Positions 11,296 through 23,590 of a stretch of DNA of 64,000 nucleotides are shown piece by piece. The stretch spans positions 9,600,857-9,664,856 of the forward strand of contig ML681981.1 in the NCBI GenBank assembly GCA_007922195.1, read 5' to 3'. Made by a program: the position numbers and the translations under genes. The notes under the pieces were generated by a model. The model made no database searches. It worked only from the letters and a program-made list of their open reading frames with translations, and had not been told where the DNA came from. Every line of letters starts with the position of its first letter. Position 1 is the first letter of the stretch. The stretch comes from Podocnemis expansa. Lineage: Eukaryota > Chordata > Testudines > Podocnemididae.

Positions 11296-14200
11296 ACTCA
11301 TATAGCGAAGCGAAGCTTCTTTTCAGCCTTATGAGAATATAAGAAAAAGAGAACATTGTGTAAACTCAACAGATTTAAAATAGATAAGGAAACATACATG
11401 TACAAAATAATGTATGGAACTCACTGACCAAAAACATCAAAGAAAGTGCTGGGATTTTAAAAAACTTATTAGTTCAATGAGAAAATCTAGTTACATTAGA
11501 TCACACTAACAAGGACATAGGCCCTCATGATTTAGGCTATAAACACTATGTCCATTAATTGGTGCTGTTAGGAAGAACCTCTGTAGGCTGCTTATACCAT
11601 AACTGTCAGGCTTCTTGCACCTTCCTTTTAAAGTATCTGGTTCTGTCTACTGTCAGATCAAGATACTGAAAGAGGTAGCTCAGTCCTCTGTTCCAGTGGG
11701 GCAGTTGTTTTGTTTGTTCAATGTCCATTACTCAAAACAATCAGAAATAAATTACAAACCAACCTTCAGAAATCTAATTTATAATGTTTGTCAAATGCAA
11801 AAAAACCCAAAAAAATGGAATATCTGAACACTTCTAAAAGTAATTAGCCCATGATGCTTATATTTATTTATTAATCTGCTGAGTTCTGATATTTAGAAAA
11901 GTTTCTTTCCTGATTTATTTATAAGCACACGCATGCTGCTATTTTAATATAACCTGAGCTTAGGACAAAGTAGTCAGAGTAATATTTATTTTTGTTTTTT
12001 GGCATGTTCAGGTCGGCTGCACATTTTGTTATTTTACTTTTCTTTCTATCCACTTCCCTTAAGTCAGGAACCATAGCTTCCTGTAATGTGGTTTTCAGCT
12101 ATTCTCTGAGGAAATTGAATTTCTAGATTCTAAAGCTGCCCATTTTGAGTTCAAGAGCTCTTCTTTCTTTCTTGAAACATTTATGAAACTGTATAGCTTA
12201 AAATATTTTAATCAGCTTTATAAATGAGCATTTTCTCTTTAAAAAAAACATAGTAGGAAGGCTGAAGGAATGCAAAGATAAAGGCACATTTGTCTTGAAG
12301 CTTTATATCATCAGGATAGGCATTAGGAAATTGAAATATATTTTGTTATAAAAGGAAAAATTATCACTAAAACTTTTAAAATATTTTGTCTGGTTTACAG
12401 ACTTAACATTTCAAAGAGGTATGGAAAACAACGCCTCTTATTCTGAGTTTATGTAAGTTTTTTAGGACCTCCTGTTAGTTCTCACTGGGAACAGAGTGAA
12501 TGTTGTGAAGAACAAAGTTGTTGCTGTTGTTGGGTTTTCTTTTGTTTATATACTTACCTGTATATTAAACAAACAAAATGTATTCACTTGCAAGTAAGAA
12601 ACTATAATATATTTGTTTAGGAAGTGATACTGTATATGGGAACAACATGGTTGTGACTGAATGCAATATCTTTGGGTTGGTTTCTTTATACAGTTGTTTT
12701 CTGAAATTTATATAATTAAAATAATAATGTGAAAGGAGCTTTCAAGCTGGAATTTGTCCTCATATCTTGAATGATATATACTTTGGGTTAGTGCAAGTAA
12801 TAAACTTTACCTACAGGCCTGCAGAAATAGAAATTAAATAATAGTACATGTACATTCTCGAATGAACTTGCTGGTTGCAAACTTCACACCACATTCTAAG
12901 CAGTTAACTAAATAGTGAGATTAGTAAATTTCTTGCATTTCTTAAAACTTGCAATAAAAATAACACCATTTTCTATAAAAATATTTTTGTAACTGCTACT
13001 TGCTGGTAAAATGGGTAGTTGGACTTGTTAATTAGGTAATAGCTAGACAATGATTAACAGATGGGATGAAGGATGGTTTTTAGGTGATAGAACATGGACC
13101 CTTCTGTATCTAGAGCATCGATTCTTATTCAGATACATAAGGAACTGTTACCATTTGGAGGTGGTTGAAAGGAAGTGTGCTGAAGTAGTTATAGCATGGT
13201 GGTTGGAATAAGATCTCTTTATACTGGATACCTTCCTCATTTTTTTTTTTCAGGTTAAATTCTTCCATTTCATAGACCTGAATTTAGTTTGGTCGTTTTA
13301 ATACCCATCTTGGTTTTAGTTTTAGTCTCTCAAATGCTTGTGGAAAGTAAGTTTTAAGATTGTATGTTTACGTGTTTACATCAGAAGCAGTATTTTGTAT
13401 TGCATGGGATACTATTTGGAACATGCCCTTTCCCCTTACCATCTTCTCCCCACTGACTTACTAACTTGTAATAGCTGTAGAGCAGAGCCTGTGTTCTGCA
13501 CCAAACTGAGCTCTGGAGAAGCTGCAGAAGAAAGCAGGTGGGGAAGAGGGTGTGTGACTCCCACATTGTGCCTAATAAGACTAGTACCAGTCTGGTCCAT
13601 TCGCTAAAGTTCCAGATTCCAATGCCTTCATTCACATAGGCAACTCCCACATGTATTGTAGCTCCCTTGAAAGGGTCTATGTGACAAGAGGGTTTATAAC
13701 GTGGCTGCCTTGATTTCAATGAGACTTAGTCAGGTAGGACTCAATCTGAGTTAGGGTGGGAGAATCAGATCTTAAACCACTTTTGTTCTAGACTGTAACT
13801 TCTTTGTACAGCTAGAAACTGGAATTTCTAGATTAAACATTACCTTTTTGCATATTTATGGATTCAAACAGATATCTGTTTGAGACAAATTCCTAAAATG
13901 AAACAAAACAAGATAAAAATATTGTATCATACAATAGTGTTAGACTTTTCCCAGGTATCTATCTATCTTTGTTTGCCAGGATTTCATTTTTTATATCTCA
14001 CTGTGCATCTTTTAAAATCACTATTTTGTGAATAGAGGAAATCCAGATATTTGAAGAAAAATTAGTAATGGTTGCAATGGAGCACAGTTGATTTAAAGAA
14101 CACTATGAAATAAATACTTGTCTCCTTTTAGTTTGCCATGATTATGATTTGGTAAGGAATTTGATATTAGGAACTATTTTCAGAGCCGGTGTAAACAGGC

Positions 14201-15404
14201 ACAGTCTCATTGGAGATGGAGGACATTCCTCCTGTTTTCCCCAGGGCTAAAATCTATGAAGGTATAAAGTGAACCCTTAAATTTAAAAGCTTTTTTTCTA
14301 TATAATTACAACTATATTCCAAAAATAGGAAACTAATTTGCAGTTTAAAGGCACAAGCAGAAAGGTTTTGAAAATGTAAATCTAATTTAAGATATTTTTT
14401 TAAATAACGAAGATTGCATCCTTTCGTTTCAGATTAGCATTTGTATCCCTTCACCCCTGTGCTTATAGATGATAAACAAGATTTATCTTAAAATTTTCTA
14501 AAGCTTGTTATTTAAGTCAAACAAAGTACCACATTTCCATCATTTTAATACCTCAGTAGTGGTAATAAAGACTGAGAATCAGGCTTCTGCATTTTATAAT
14601 TGCATTCTGGCTGTTCATGACTTTAGTAAACCCCTTCAATTAAAGTAGTTTGGTTTACTGAGAGCTTTGTCTAAATTAAAAAAAAAAAAAAGGTGGCTCA
14701 ACAGACTTTTGTATTTTTTTTTTTAAGGCTGTTAAATTGCAGCCCACTTTTCCTTTGTGTACTTACGCTGTGGGGTGGAGGGTAGATGTGGGAAGCCTCT
14801 ATCATAAATGCCTGTCCAAACCATCATTTCCTCTTTGAATAGCTTGCATCTCATTTCTGCTCTGATAGCTACAGAACACTCTTGTCTGCTGGTAGGGGGG
14901 CAGGTGAGGTACTGGGTTTCTAACTAATCATATAAAATAATACTTTTTCACTGTTTCATCAACTTTCTCACAACTCGCTTCCTCTCTCCTCTCTGCAACA
15001 TTTGTGTGTTATCAATTTGCTGGATTTTGTCATAAAATCAGATCATGTAAAATCTTGTGGTCAGGGTGTGTTGTCTTGCATACATGAAGTGACTAACACA
15101 TTTCAGGGACATTGATCCTTGATTGTAGCCTCTAGTAGTCACTATTATATTACAAATAATGCATCCTAATATCGTGATTTCACACCTAATTCAGACTAAA
15201 CTATATCCTTACATTGTGAACTATATTATATTAATAGTTCTTTCAAAAGTGTGAGATTAACTTTCATTTTCAATGTGTCCACCACCTCATTTTTAGTAAG
15301 ATTATTCTCACAATTGAGAAATGGAATTTTTCTGTCATGGATAAGTGTTCTCAGAAGTCAACTAACTCTGCATTGTTCTGTATTTGAAGTCACTGTGGTA
15401 GGCA
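11296..15404. other. Long AT-rich intronic stretch
   Basis: No gene recognised. It holds runs such as poly(A) near 14682 and poly(T) near 14716. A fragment near 13690-13780 (tgatttcaatgagact...tgggagaatcag) resembles ancient amniote interspersed repeats, but the family is not certain. Confidence 0.4.
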
Positions 15405-15640
15405 GGCGAGTCTACCAGACAAGTGATTGGACTGGGGGAACCTGAGAGCTGGGTTCAATTCCCAGCCTAGTCAGAGATTCCTGTGTAAATCTGAGCAAGA
15501 TGTTAAATCTACCCCGGGTTGCAGTTCACCATATGTAAAAAGAGATTCATAGTACTTCCTTACCTCATGAGGATGGTGTAAGGAAAAAAATCCATTAACA
15601 AGTATGTGGTGCTTGGATAAAATAGTGATAAGGGACATAT
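15405..15640 (+). mobile_element. MIR / CORE-SINE relic
   Basis: It shows an intact pol III B box GGTTCAATTCC at 15452-15462, then the MIR-like order of gagcaagatgttaaatct, a cagtt...catatgtaaaa block and tacctcatgaggatggtgt. Such elements are tRNA-derived and old in amniotes. Divergence is high, as expected. Confidence 0.75.
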
Positions 15641-16144
15641 AAGTAGCTTCATAGATTCTGAAGTGGCAAAATTCCCTTTGACTTCCATGGAACAAGGTTA
15701 CAATAAAAAGCAGCTCACATTTTTTCCTTTTACACCTCCGCACCCAGCCCCCATGACTATTTCATTAATTGTTTTTTTGGTCATTAATCACAGAAACTAA
15801 TTTGAAACTTAAATAATATAAATAATAAAACAATTTTGCACTTTCTCTCACATCCTTTTAACAGGGCCAGTTGGGGTGAGGGGGCAGGAGGGCCATTTGG
15901 TCTGGGCTTCAAGCTCAAAGGAGGCTTTACATTGAGACACTTGTTAATTCTTTTGTTAACTGAGGTGCCTTATTTTATTTTTATGTGTCGTCATTTTTTA
16001 TTTTTACTATGGCTAGAGACCTCAAAAATGGGAAGTGGCTTGAGCCTCTGCATGTCTGAGAGAGCCTGCCTATTATCATGGTGCCAAATTCTGGCTGGAA
16101 TTCACATAGTTGTGCCTTGTGCACGGAAAAGATAAACATTTTCT

Positions 16145-16483
16145 AAAAGGGATAGCCGTGTTAGTCTAGTCCAGCAAAAAAACAACAAGGAGTCATGTGG
16201 CACTTTGAGACTAACAGACTTAATCGAGACTATGGGTTCTTTTCCCATTACAAAAGGTAATTTGACTTCAGGCTTCCTATGGTTTGAACCTAACAACTGC
16301 TCTGATTTGCTCTTACTGTATGACCTGATCCTATGTTTTACACCCCTTGCATTTATTTTCATTCCTTTCTGTAAGTTCACCCTCTTCGAAGCATCTGAGG
16401 AGGTGGGATCTTCTCCCACGGAAGCTCATGCGAAAAATAAATCTGTTAGTCTCAAAGTGCCACACAACTCCTTGTTGTTTTTA
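16145..16483. mobile_element. Penelope-like family A foldback copy with internal UTR
   Basis: The left part is an antisense tail (aaagggatagccgtgttag...aagactaac equivalent). The middle is sense UTR shared with the element at 38949-39910 (gggttcttttcccattac, ctgatcctatgttttacacc). The right part is the sense tail (gaagctcatgcg, gtgccacacaactcc). Both ends are 3' termini facing outward. Confidence 0.7.
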
Positions 16484-17747
16484 AGATAAACACTGTCTGA
16501 CTATATTGAAAGAAGGATGGGGGACACTTGATATATTTTTAGTCAGGCTATAACTTTATTGGGTGATGTCTGGGACTACCTGGCAGATAAGAGTGTACAG
16601 TACAGGTAGCTCTGTGTTCCTTCAATATCTACCAGGGGGTTCTGCTATTCCAAGATTACTCTGTAGTCTATGCCTCTCGTTCTTACCCACAAGACTGGCT
16701 GTTGGTGGTGTTCAGCCAACCTAGGCCCTCCTGGCTGTCTGGATAAGCCCAGTCTCTTGCAATTGTTCATAAAATGGTATTCCTCTGAAAAAGCCCCAAA
16801 GCCTCTCCCTTATTCAAAAAGTGTCTGTATTTGTTTTCCAATCTCCTTGCCCTTTGTTCCACCTTCTCTGTGCTGCTGTGTGATTCTTTGTCCCATCTGA
16901 GCCAAGGACCTGAATTTACATTGCCTAGTTTGTCATGTACCTCTTCAGCCTCTGTGCTGAGGTAGCCCTGATGGTCTGAATCATGTAACATGCTTCACAT
17001 CTGTGCACATACATGATGCCACAGGAAAGCTGACACCATAACAATATAGCAGAGCATTCAAAAGGGAACTTGCATGAAATTATTGGCAAAGTTGCTGCCA
17101 TCATATTGATTTTTTCTTTGTTTGTTTTTTTTTAATCCAGATCAACTGAGTAGTCAGTTAAGAAGTGCTCAGTCAACTCGGAAATCAACTTAATAAAACC
17201 ATCCCCTCAAGCAGTGTAGCATAGTGTCAACAAGAACACATTTTCTATTGGTGCAGCGCAGTGAAAATACCATGCTAAACGGGTTTTAGGAAGTCAGTGG
17301 GAGTTGCATAAGCTACTCTGTGTAGCTTGCCTAAGTCCTGTTGACTGCTGCCAAATTTTCCCAGCAGTGCAGACCAGGCCTCAGTGTTTTCTTCTCCAGG
17401 TGCCAGAACTTGTTTGGATAATTTCAAATAAACATGCATCACAGGACAAAATAATAATGTTTTAATCATTATATGGGAATTAGATACATTCTGTAGTTTA
17501 ACTGAAGAATTCTTAACCATTAAACTGTTTCTTATAGAGTTGTTTTTTTTTTTCCTCAGCTGTCATCACCAGCTGAGATAGTGATACTTGTTTCCCCTCT
17601 CTACCTTGCAGAACTTTTTCTGTTTGGCTAAAAACTCATCTGCAGCTTGTCAATGAAGGCTAAACTTCTATATTACCTAACAGAATTTTGTTCTGCAAGG
17701 ACTATACTTTTATGACTGTATAATACGTATAGATGGACTCATGAACA
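16484..17747. other. Non-coding intronic stretch
   Basis: No recognised gene, exon or repeat apart from a short T-rich run near 17121. Confidence 0.4.
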
Positions 17748-18583
17748 AACTCAGGCCTTGTACATACCAACGAATTTTGGCACAAAAACTCAATTTTCTC
17801 CATGAAAACAAGCCCACCATACACACTTGAAGGCTCATTTTTGTGGCTAAACTCCTCTGTTCACCGCAGCAATAATACCACCTGAGCAAGAGTGATAGCA
17901 ACTTTTGTGCAAAAGAGGCTGTGTGTCCGGTGGTCTTTTCTATTCCATCTTAAGTAGCCTCTGGAAATGTCCCTGAGTGCCAACCAAGGCCACTCTGGGT
18001 CACCGGAGCTGTCATACTTGTCATTTTCCCTGTTCCATCAGAGCAGGGAAATTGAAAGGTAATAGTATATGTCAATTTCACTGCTCTAACATTCCCGTAG
18101 GCAGCCCCAGTGCCTTCAACCCCTCCACTGCTGGGGATTCCCAGCTCCCCCACCACTGGGACTGGGAGCCCCAGTGGCTGCCCCTCGTGTCACTGGGTGC
18201 TGGAGACAACCACTCATCCCCTGTGGCAGCATGACTCCAGCCACTGGGGCACCTGGCTCCCTGGTGGCTGGAACCACAGAACCACCAAGCACCTGGAGCT
18301 GGATCTGTGCGGCTGCTGGGGACACGGGTATATGCAGCAGCAGGGATTCTGGGCTCCGAGGAACAATGCCTGGGTCCCCAGCAAAGGTAGGGGTGTTCCC
18401 TGCAGCTCCCTCTGCAAGGAGCTAAGTGGTTGACCTCTCAGCTCCCCCACACAACCTGTTTTGCTGTTGGAAGTGGTCCTAGTGTGGACACACTCCAACA
18501 GTAAAAGGATGACTGTCTGTACGCTACCTCATATTATAATTATAGAGATATAACAACAATAACTCTGTAATGTAGACATAGCC
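17748..18583. mobile_element. Large MITE with GTACATAC / GTAGACATAGCCT ends
   Basis: The left end AGGCCTTGTACATACC and the inverted right end AGGCTATGTCTACATTAC resemble each other and the other GTCTACAC-type ends here. The interior at 18090-18430 is GC-rich with repeated ccccag/ctgggg words and may be a further insertion. Boundaries are good to about 10 bases; the target duplication is weak. Confidence 0.5.
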
Positions 18584-18708
18584 TAAAAGACTGGCTGTTG
18601 TTTTCTCCTTTGTTTTTAAAAGTTTTCCTTTAGCCCATGTATTAAGAACTGGGTTTACAACACTCGGAGAGCAAGTTAACACTTTAACATAGGAAATTTT
18701 GCTATCTG

Positions 18709-19710
18709 TGTGTAGGCACCCTGTACTTTAGGGGCCTCTGAAATCAAGTAGGAACTTAACACTTAAGCGGTTCCTACATGCTGTAAGTTTTCCACTGAGG
18801 GACTACAACTCCCATTATCCCTTGGGAAAGAGAGAGGGACCTAGCCTGCCCCTCCAGGAAGCAGGGGGGACTAAGGCATCTCCTCAGAGGGAGAGAGACA
18901 TGTCTGAATCTGGAAGCTGCTGTGAGTGCTCCTGGGGTTCCTGAAGCTGCTCCTGGGGTTCCTGAGACTGCTGGAGGTTCACTCAAGCAGGGATCTTCAG
19001 AGGTTGGTGGCGTACTCAGCCCAAAGCAGGGTCTGAGCCTAGAGCTGACTGAACTGGATCTTCAGTGAGGGTGTGAGTGTCTGTCTTCCTCCTCCAATTT
19101 GGAGCAGGGCTTGTAAAGCAAGGGGGTCTGCTGAGAGACTGACTGGGCCTGAGAGAAGGCAGTGTGGCAGTTCCTTTGAACGAAGGCCAGTACTACAGAC
19201 CATTGGTTGGGCTCACTCCGGATCTTCAGCATGCTTCTCAGTGGATACACTGGACCAGCACTGTGCTGCCTTGTCTCCTTCATTGACCCTCCAAGCGTGC
19301 CCACACAAGCAAGGGGTTGGGATTCTGAACTCGAGGAAGTGTGCCCTCTGAGTTGGAAAAAGGGCTGTGAACATGCTAGTTAAGTTTCCTTTAAACGGTA
19401 TTCTGTGTCTGCTCACTGATTTATTTACTTGTCCCCTGTGTATTTAAATTAGTAGTAATAGTCAATTCTATCCTGTTATGATAAGTTTCTTTGTTAAGTA
19501 AAGGTTTGTTACATACAAGTAAGCACCATGAATGTATTAGCAAGTTTGGATTAAATCCATCTCATGAGTTATTCTTACCCTCATGGATTTAGTCCTGGAG
19601 GCTCCCAAGGCAGGCCACTGAGTGTGTACCAGACCCAGCCAGGTGGAGGAACCACCAAGTTTAATTTCCTGTTAAGCAAAGGGACTGCAGCAGAAGAGTA
19701 GATAGAGGAT
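18709..19710 (+). repeat. Gypsy-type LTR, left arm of an inverted pair
   Basis: It begins TGTGTAGGCA and reads toward a gag-like leader on the right. The block is repeated almost base for base, in reverse, at 22594-23590. Translations of the two arms agree over several hundred bases, and lengths differ by 5 bases. It includes three repeats of a cctggggttcctg motif near 18930-18965. No direct target duplication surrounds the pair. Confidence 0.8.
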
Positions 19711-20040
19711 TCCCACAATCCCAACATGACCACTGGGAAACTCAGGATCTTTTTTTGTCATCAAACTTAGGTGTCCATGCACAAGTGAGTGTTGCCTGCT
19801 CCCAGGGAAAAAGGGAGCGGGTTACAATTTGGAGGCACCACTGGGATCTCCTTAAAGGCTTTGTGGTCCCCTCCTTCTCCACTGCAGGAGGTGTTAATAA
19901 AATTCCTTCAGACTCTATCACAGAAGGAGCAACGTCTTCACCTACACCTGAGGACCCAGGGGGACCACTGCAAATATCTATACCTACCCTAAGGTCTTCT
20001 TCCATTGGAAAAAACAGAAGAGCTTCAGGGTTTAATGCAG
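19711..20040 (+). pseudogene. Gypsy leader and 5' part of gag
   Basis: After the LTR comes a leader with ggttacaatttggaggcacc, similar to the primer-binding and packaging region of Gypsy elements. A short frame follows giving LQEVLIKFLQTLSQKEQ, a gag-like amphipathic start. It stops near 20040, where the sequence turns into the 3' end of pol on the opposite strand. Only a gag stump remains; particle formation would not be possible. The exact junction lies between about 20000 and 20060. Confidence 0.55.
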
Positions 20041-21775
20041 TTGTTTTGGTTGTGCTTTCCAGCTGAGTTGGCTCAAATGATGGTACAACATACTCATAGA
20101 TACATCTGAAGGCCCATGATACAAAGGTATATAGTCAGGGTAGACCTCCTCAGAATCAGTCTCTGATAGGGAACCATCTATATCCATCAAAGTGGCAGGG
20201 TCTAACAAAGGATTAGCACTGCCTACAGAATTGGAGAAGGGGCTTCTGGAAGTCTGGGCTCTCCTTTGGCATAGTGTTCTGGGTAAAGGAGTAGGCTCAC
20301 TCTCAGATGGAGCATCCATTCTGACATGGTGCCCCAAAGGAAGTAAATGGTTTTGTTATATAGTCTTTAATGGGCCACTTGCCTGTTCAGATTTTAGTTG
20401 CTAAACGGGTGAGCCAGACATCTGCTTCTTTACAGTGTAGGGCTGGGAGTCCCACTAGTTTGCAAGTTTATGTTTTCCAGGAAGCCCAAGGTTCCTGATA
20501 AGAACACAATCACCTTCTGATCATAATGGTCTTTATTGCCCTGGATCATCTTATCTGATGCAGCCTGAGCAAGCTTATAAGCAGAGCTCAAGTCTCTTTT
20601 AAAATCTGCTACATACTGGAGACAAGACTGAGCTGAAGATCCATCTGCTGAGACCCCAAAACAAGGGTCCGCTGGTAATTGGGCTTCTTGTCCAAACATT
20701 AGGAAATACGGAGAATACCCAGGGAGCCTCATTTTGAGTAGTTATAACCATGAACAAGATGGCTAACATGTTGACTCCATTTAGATTTCTGTTTGGCATT
20801 CAAAGTTCCTAGCATATTAAGCAGGGTCTGATTATATCTTCAGGCTGTAGGTCTCTCTGTGGATGATAAGGTGGTGGTCTTGATTTTTTTTTTTTATATT
20901 TAGCATAGTTAAGAGTTCATGAATTTATCAACTTTCACAGTCCTGTCTTTGATCAGAATGCATGTGCTTGGGTAGACCATAATGCACAAAATACTTTTCC
21001 CAAAGAGTTTTAGCAATACTGTACAAGTATTTCAGCTATCAGGTTCAGTTGTGAGAAAGTCCATACAGACCAAATCCATAGGGCCTTCACTGTGAAGATG
21101 AAACAGTGGAGCAGCTCTTGTGGGTAGAGTCTTCTGCTGTATACACCAGGCACAGGTTTTACAATACTGTTCAATATCATTTTTCATCTGCGTCCAGTAA
21201 AAATGATCTCGAACTAGTCCATAGGTCTTATCAATCCCAAGGTGCCCATGGTTGTCGTGTAAAGATTGTAGTACGGCTTTGTGATACTGTTGAGGTAAAA
21301 TCAGTTGCTTTTTAATGCGTTGCTCTGGCTGTTTAGTGATTCTATACAAGAGTCGATTCTCAAAGAAAAGGTGATCCCATCCTTTCATTAGGAAAAGAAT
21401 ATTAGGGTGTCTGCTTTTATCTGCAGGAGCAGGGTTTCCTTGATCAACTGCCAGCCAAACTTCTTCAACACAGAGACCATCCTGCTGTGCAGCCCGAATC
21501 TCAGAACAACTTAAATGAGGAAGATGGGAGGTGTCTAAAGAAGGAAGATTACAGTAAGCTTGAGGGATAGCTTGGATTTCCACTCCTAAAAGATCAATAA
21601 GGCAAGAAGGATGTGCTTTAGTCACTTTCCCACAAACAGTAGAAACACAGCACAAAGCTTGAACGCCAGGGGCAGATACCTCTTCCCATTTATCCTCAGC
21701 TGTTGAGACGTTGTAAGGCCGTCTAGACAATGCATCTGTAGCCCTCTCCCTTTTCTCCCTGGGAGCAGGCAACAC
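20032..21775 (-). pseudogene. Ty3/Gypsy pol remnant: end of RNase H, integrase, 3' tail
   Basis: Reading leftward on the minus strand, the 247-codon frame (21775-21032) opens with ATDALSRRP, the usual end of Gypsy RNase H. It then shows the integrase zinc-binding HHCC set (H173, H178, C205, C208) and MDLVCMDF with D239 in the position of the first DDE aspartate. The rest of the core is broken: the following frames (20799-20430) carry the conserved GYSPYFLMFGQEAQLP segment after frameshifts. A low-complexity acidic tail lies at 20337-20032. Gag, protease, RT and most of RNase H are missing between leader and DALSRR, so this is an internally deleted, dead copy. Integrase would join cDNA ends to host DNA in an intact element. 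Confidence 0.85.
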
Positions 21776-22593
21776 TCACATGTGCACAGGCACCTAAGTT
21801 TGATGACAAAAAAGAGATCCTGAGTTTCCCAGTGGTGATGTTGGGATTGTGGCTGGGTCCAGTACATGCTCAGTGGTGTGCCTTGGGAGCCTCCAGGACT
21901 AAATCCATGCGGCTAAAAATAACCCATGAGATGGATCTAATCCAAACTTGCTAATTATATATTTAATACATTCATGGTGCTTACTTGCATGTAACAAACC
22001 TTTACTTAACAAAGAAACTTATCATAACAGGATGGAATTGACTATTACTACTAATTTAAATACACAGGGGGCAAGTAAATAAATCAGTGAGCAGACACAG
22101 AATATTGTTTAAAGGAAACTTATCTAACTAGCATGTTCACAGCCCTTTTTCCAACTCAGAGGGCACCAGGGGTGTCGCTGGCTGGGGAAGGGACCCGGGG
22201 CATGGGTCTACGCCCTGCCCCTGGCCGGCAGGCCACACCCCCAGCCTACAGGCCCCGCCCCCTGGCCAGGGACAGGGCCAGTCCCCGCCGCACTGATGCG
22301 GCCACGAAGGCCAGGCCCCGCATCCCTGGTGGGGGACGGGGCTGCTGTGGCCGCCGGCGGCAAGGCCCCGGATCCCCGGCCGGGAATGGGGCTGCCGCAG
22401 CTGCGGGCAGCCAGGCCCCAGATCCCTGGCTGGGGACTGGGCTGCTATAGCCGCTGGCGGCCGGGAGACTGGTGCTGGGGTTTGAGGCACGTGCCCCGGT
22501 GTGCCCAGCGCCAGTGATGCCCCTGGAGGGTACACTTTCTAGAGTTCAGAACCCCAACCTCTAGCTTGAAAGGATGCGCTTGGAGGATCCTCT
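21776..22593 (-). repeat. Second Gypsy LTR copy, 5'-truncated, minus orientation, with leader
   Basis: This matches the inner two thirds of the LTR (from the cctccaagcg region onward) and the leader, in the same direction as the arm at 22594-23590. It is split by the hAT element at 22167-22525. It carries a few private changes (an extra tatatat insertion; missing about 75 bases near the LTR end), so it is older than, or distinct from, the near-identical pair. Confidence 0.75.
22167..22525. mobile_element. hAT nonautonomous element, CAGGGGTGTCGCTGG family
   Basis: Ends CAGGGGTGTCGCTGGC and, inverted, CAGGGGCATCACTGGC. Target duplications gagggcac (22159-22166) and gagggtac (22526-22533) agree at 7 of 8. 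The interior is very GC-rich with imperfect repeats. It was inserted into the truncated LTR copy, so it is younger than that copy. Confidence 0.85.
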
Positions 22594-23590
22594 ATCCTCT
22601 ATCTACTCTTCTGCTGCAGTCCCTTTGCTTAACAGGAAATTAAACTTGGTGGTTCCTCCACCTGGCTGGGTCTGGTACACACTCAGTGGCCTGCCTTGGG
22701 AGCCTCCAGGACTAAATCCATGAGGGTAAGAATAACTCATGAGATGGATTTAATCCAAACTTGCTAATACATTCATGGTGCTTACTTGTATGTAACAAAC
22801 CTTTACTTAACAAAGAAACTTATCATAACAGGATAGAATTGACTATTACTACTAATTTAAATACACAGGGGACAAGTAAATAAATCAGTGAGCAGACACA
22901 GAATACCGTTTAAAGGAAACTTAACTAGCATGTTCACAGCCCTTTTTCCAACTCAGAGGGCACACTTCCTCGAGTTCAGAATCCCAACCCCTTGCTTGTG
23001 TGGGCACGCTTGGAGGGTCAATGAAGGAGACAAGGCAGCACAGTGCTGGTCCAGTGTATCCACTGAGAAGCATGCTGAAGATCCGGAGTGAGCCCAACCA
23101 ATGGTCTGTAGTACTGGCCTTCGTTCAAAGGAACTGCCACACTGCCTTCTCTCAGGCCCAGTCAGTCTCTCAGCAGACCCCCTTGCTTTACAAGCCCTGC
23201 TCCAAATTGGAGGAGGAAGACAGACACTCACACCCTCACTGAAGATCCAGTTCAGTCAGCTCTAGGCTCAGACCCTGCTTTGGGCTGAGTACGCCACCAA
23301 CCTCTGAAGATCCCTGCTTGAGTGAACCTCCAGCAGTCTCAGGAACCCCAGGAGCAGCTTCAGGAACCCCAGGAGCACTCACAGCAGCTTCCAGATTCAG
23401 ACATGTCTCTCTCCCTCTGAGGAGATGCCTTAGTCCCCCCTGCTTCCTGGAGGGGCAGGCTAGGTCCCTCTCTCTTTCCCAAGGGATAATGGGAGTTGTA
23501 GTCCCTCAGTGGAAAACTTACAGCATGTAGGAACTGCTTAAGTGTTCCTACTTGATTTCAGAGGCCCCTAAAGTACAGCATGCCTACACA
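22594..23590 (-). repeat. Gypsy-type LTR, right arm of the inverted pair
   Basis: Reverse complement of 18709-19710 with few differences (for example aacttaacactt versus aacactt near the outer end). It ends TGCCTACACA on the + strand. It lies next to the truncated LTR copy in the same direction, giving a tandem of one full and one partial LTR. Confidence 0.85.

Noticed and set aside
16145..16483. Tail repeats as tRNA-derived turtle SINEs
   Set aside because: I see no convincing pol III A and B boxes in the tails, and the copy at 38949-39910 links them to a GIY-YIG Penelope-like ORF. Not fully excluded, since SINEs may borrow a tail.
18110..18498. Overlapping open frames of up to 107 codons on both strands
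   Set aside because: They sit in GC-rich repeated ccccag/ctgggg sequence inside a MITE; open frames on both strands at once indicate composition, not coding.
18709..23590. A large terminal-inverted-repeat DNA transposon
   Set aside because: The inside codes for Gypsy integrase and the arms behave as LTRs next to a leader and gag. No DNA-transposon transposase or target duplication is visible.
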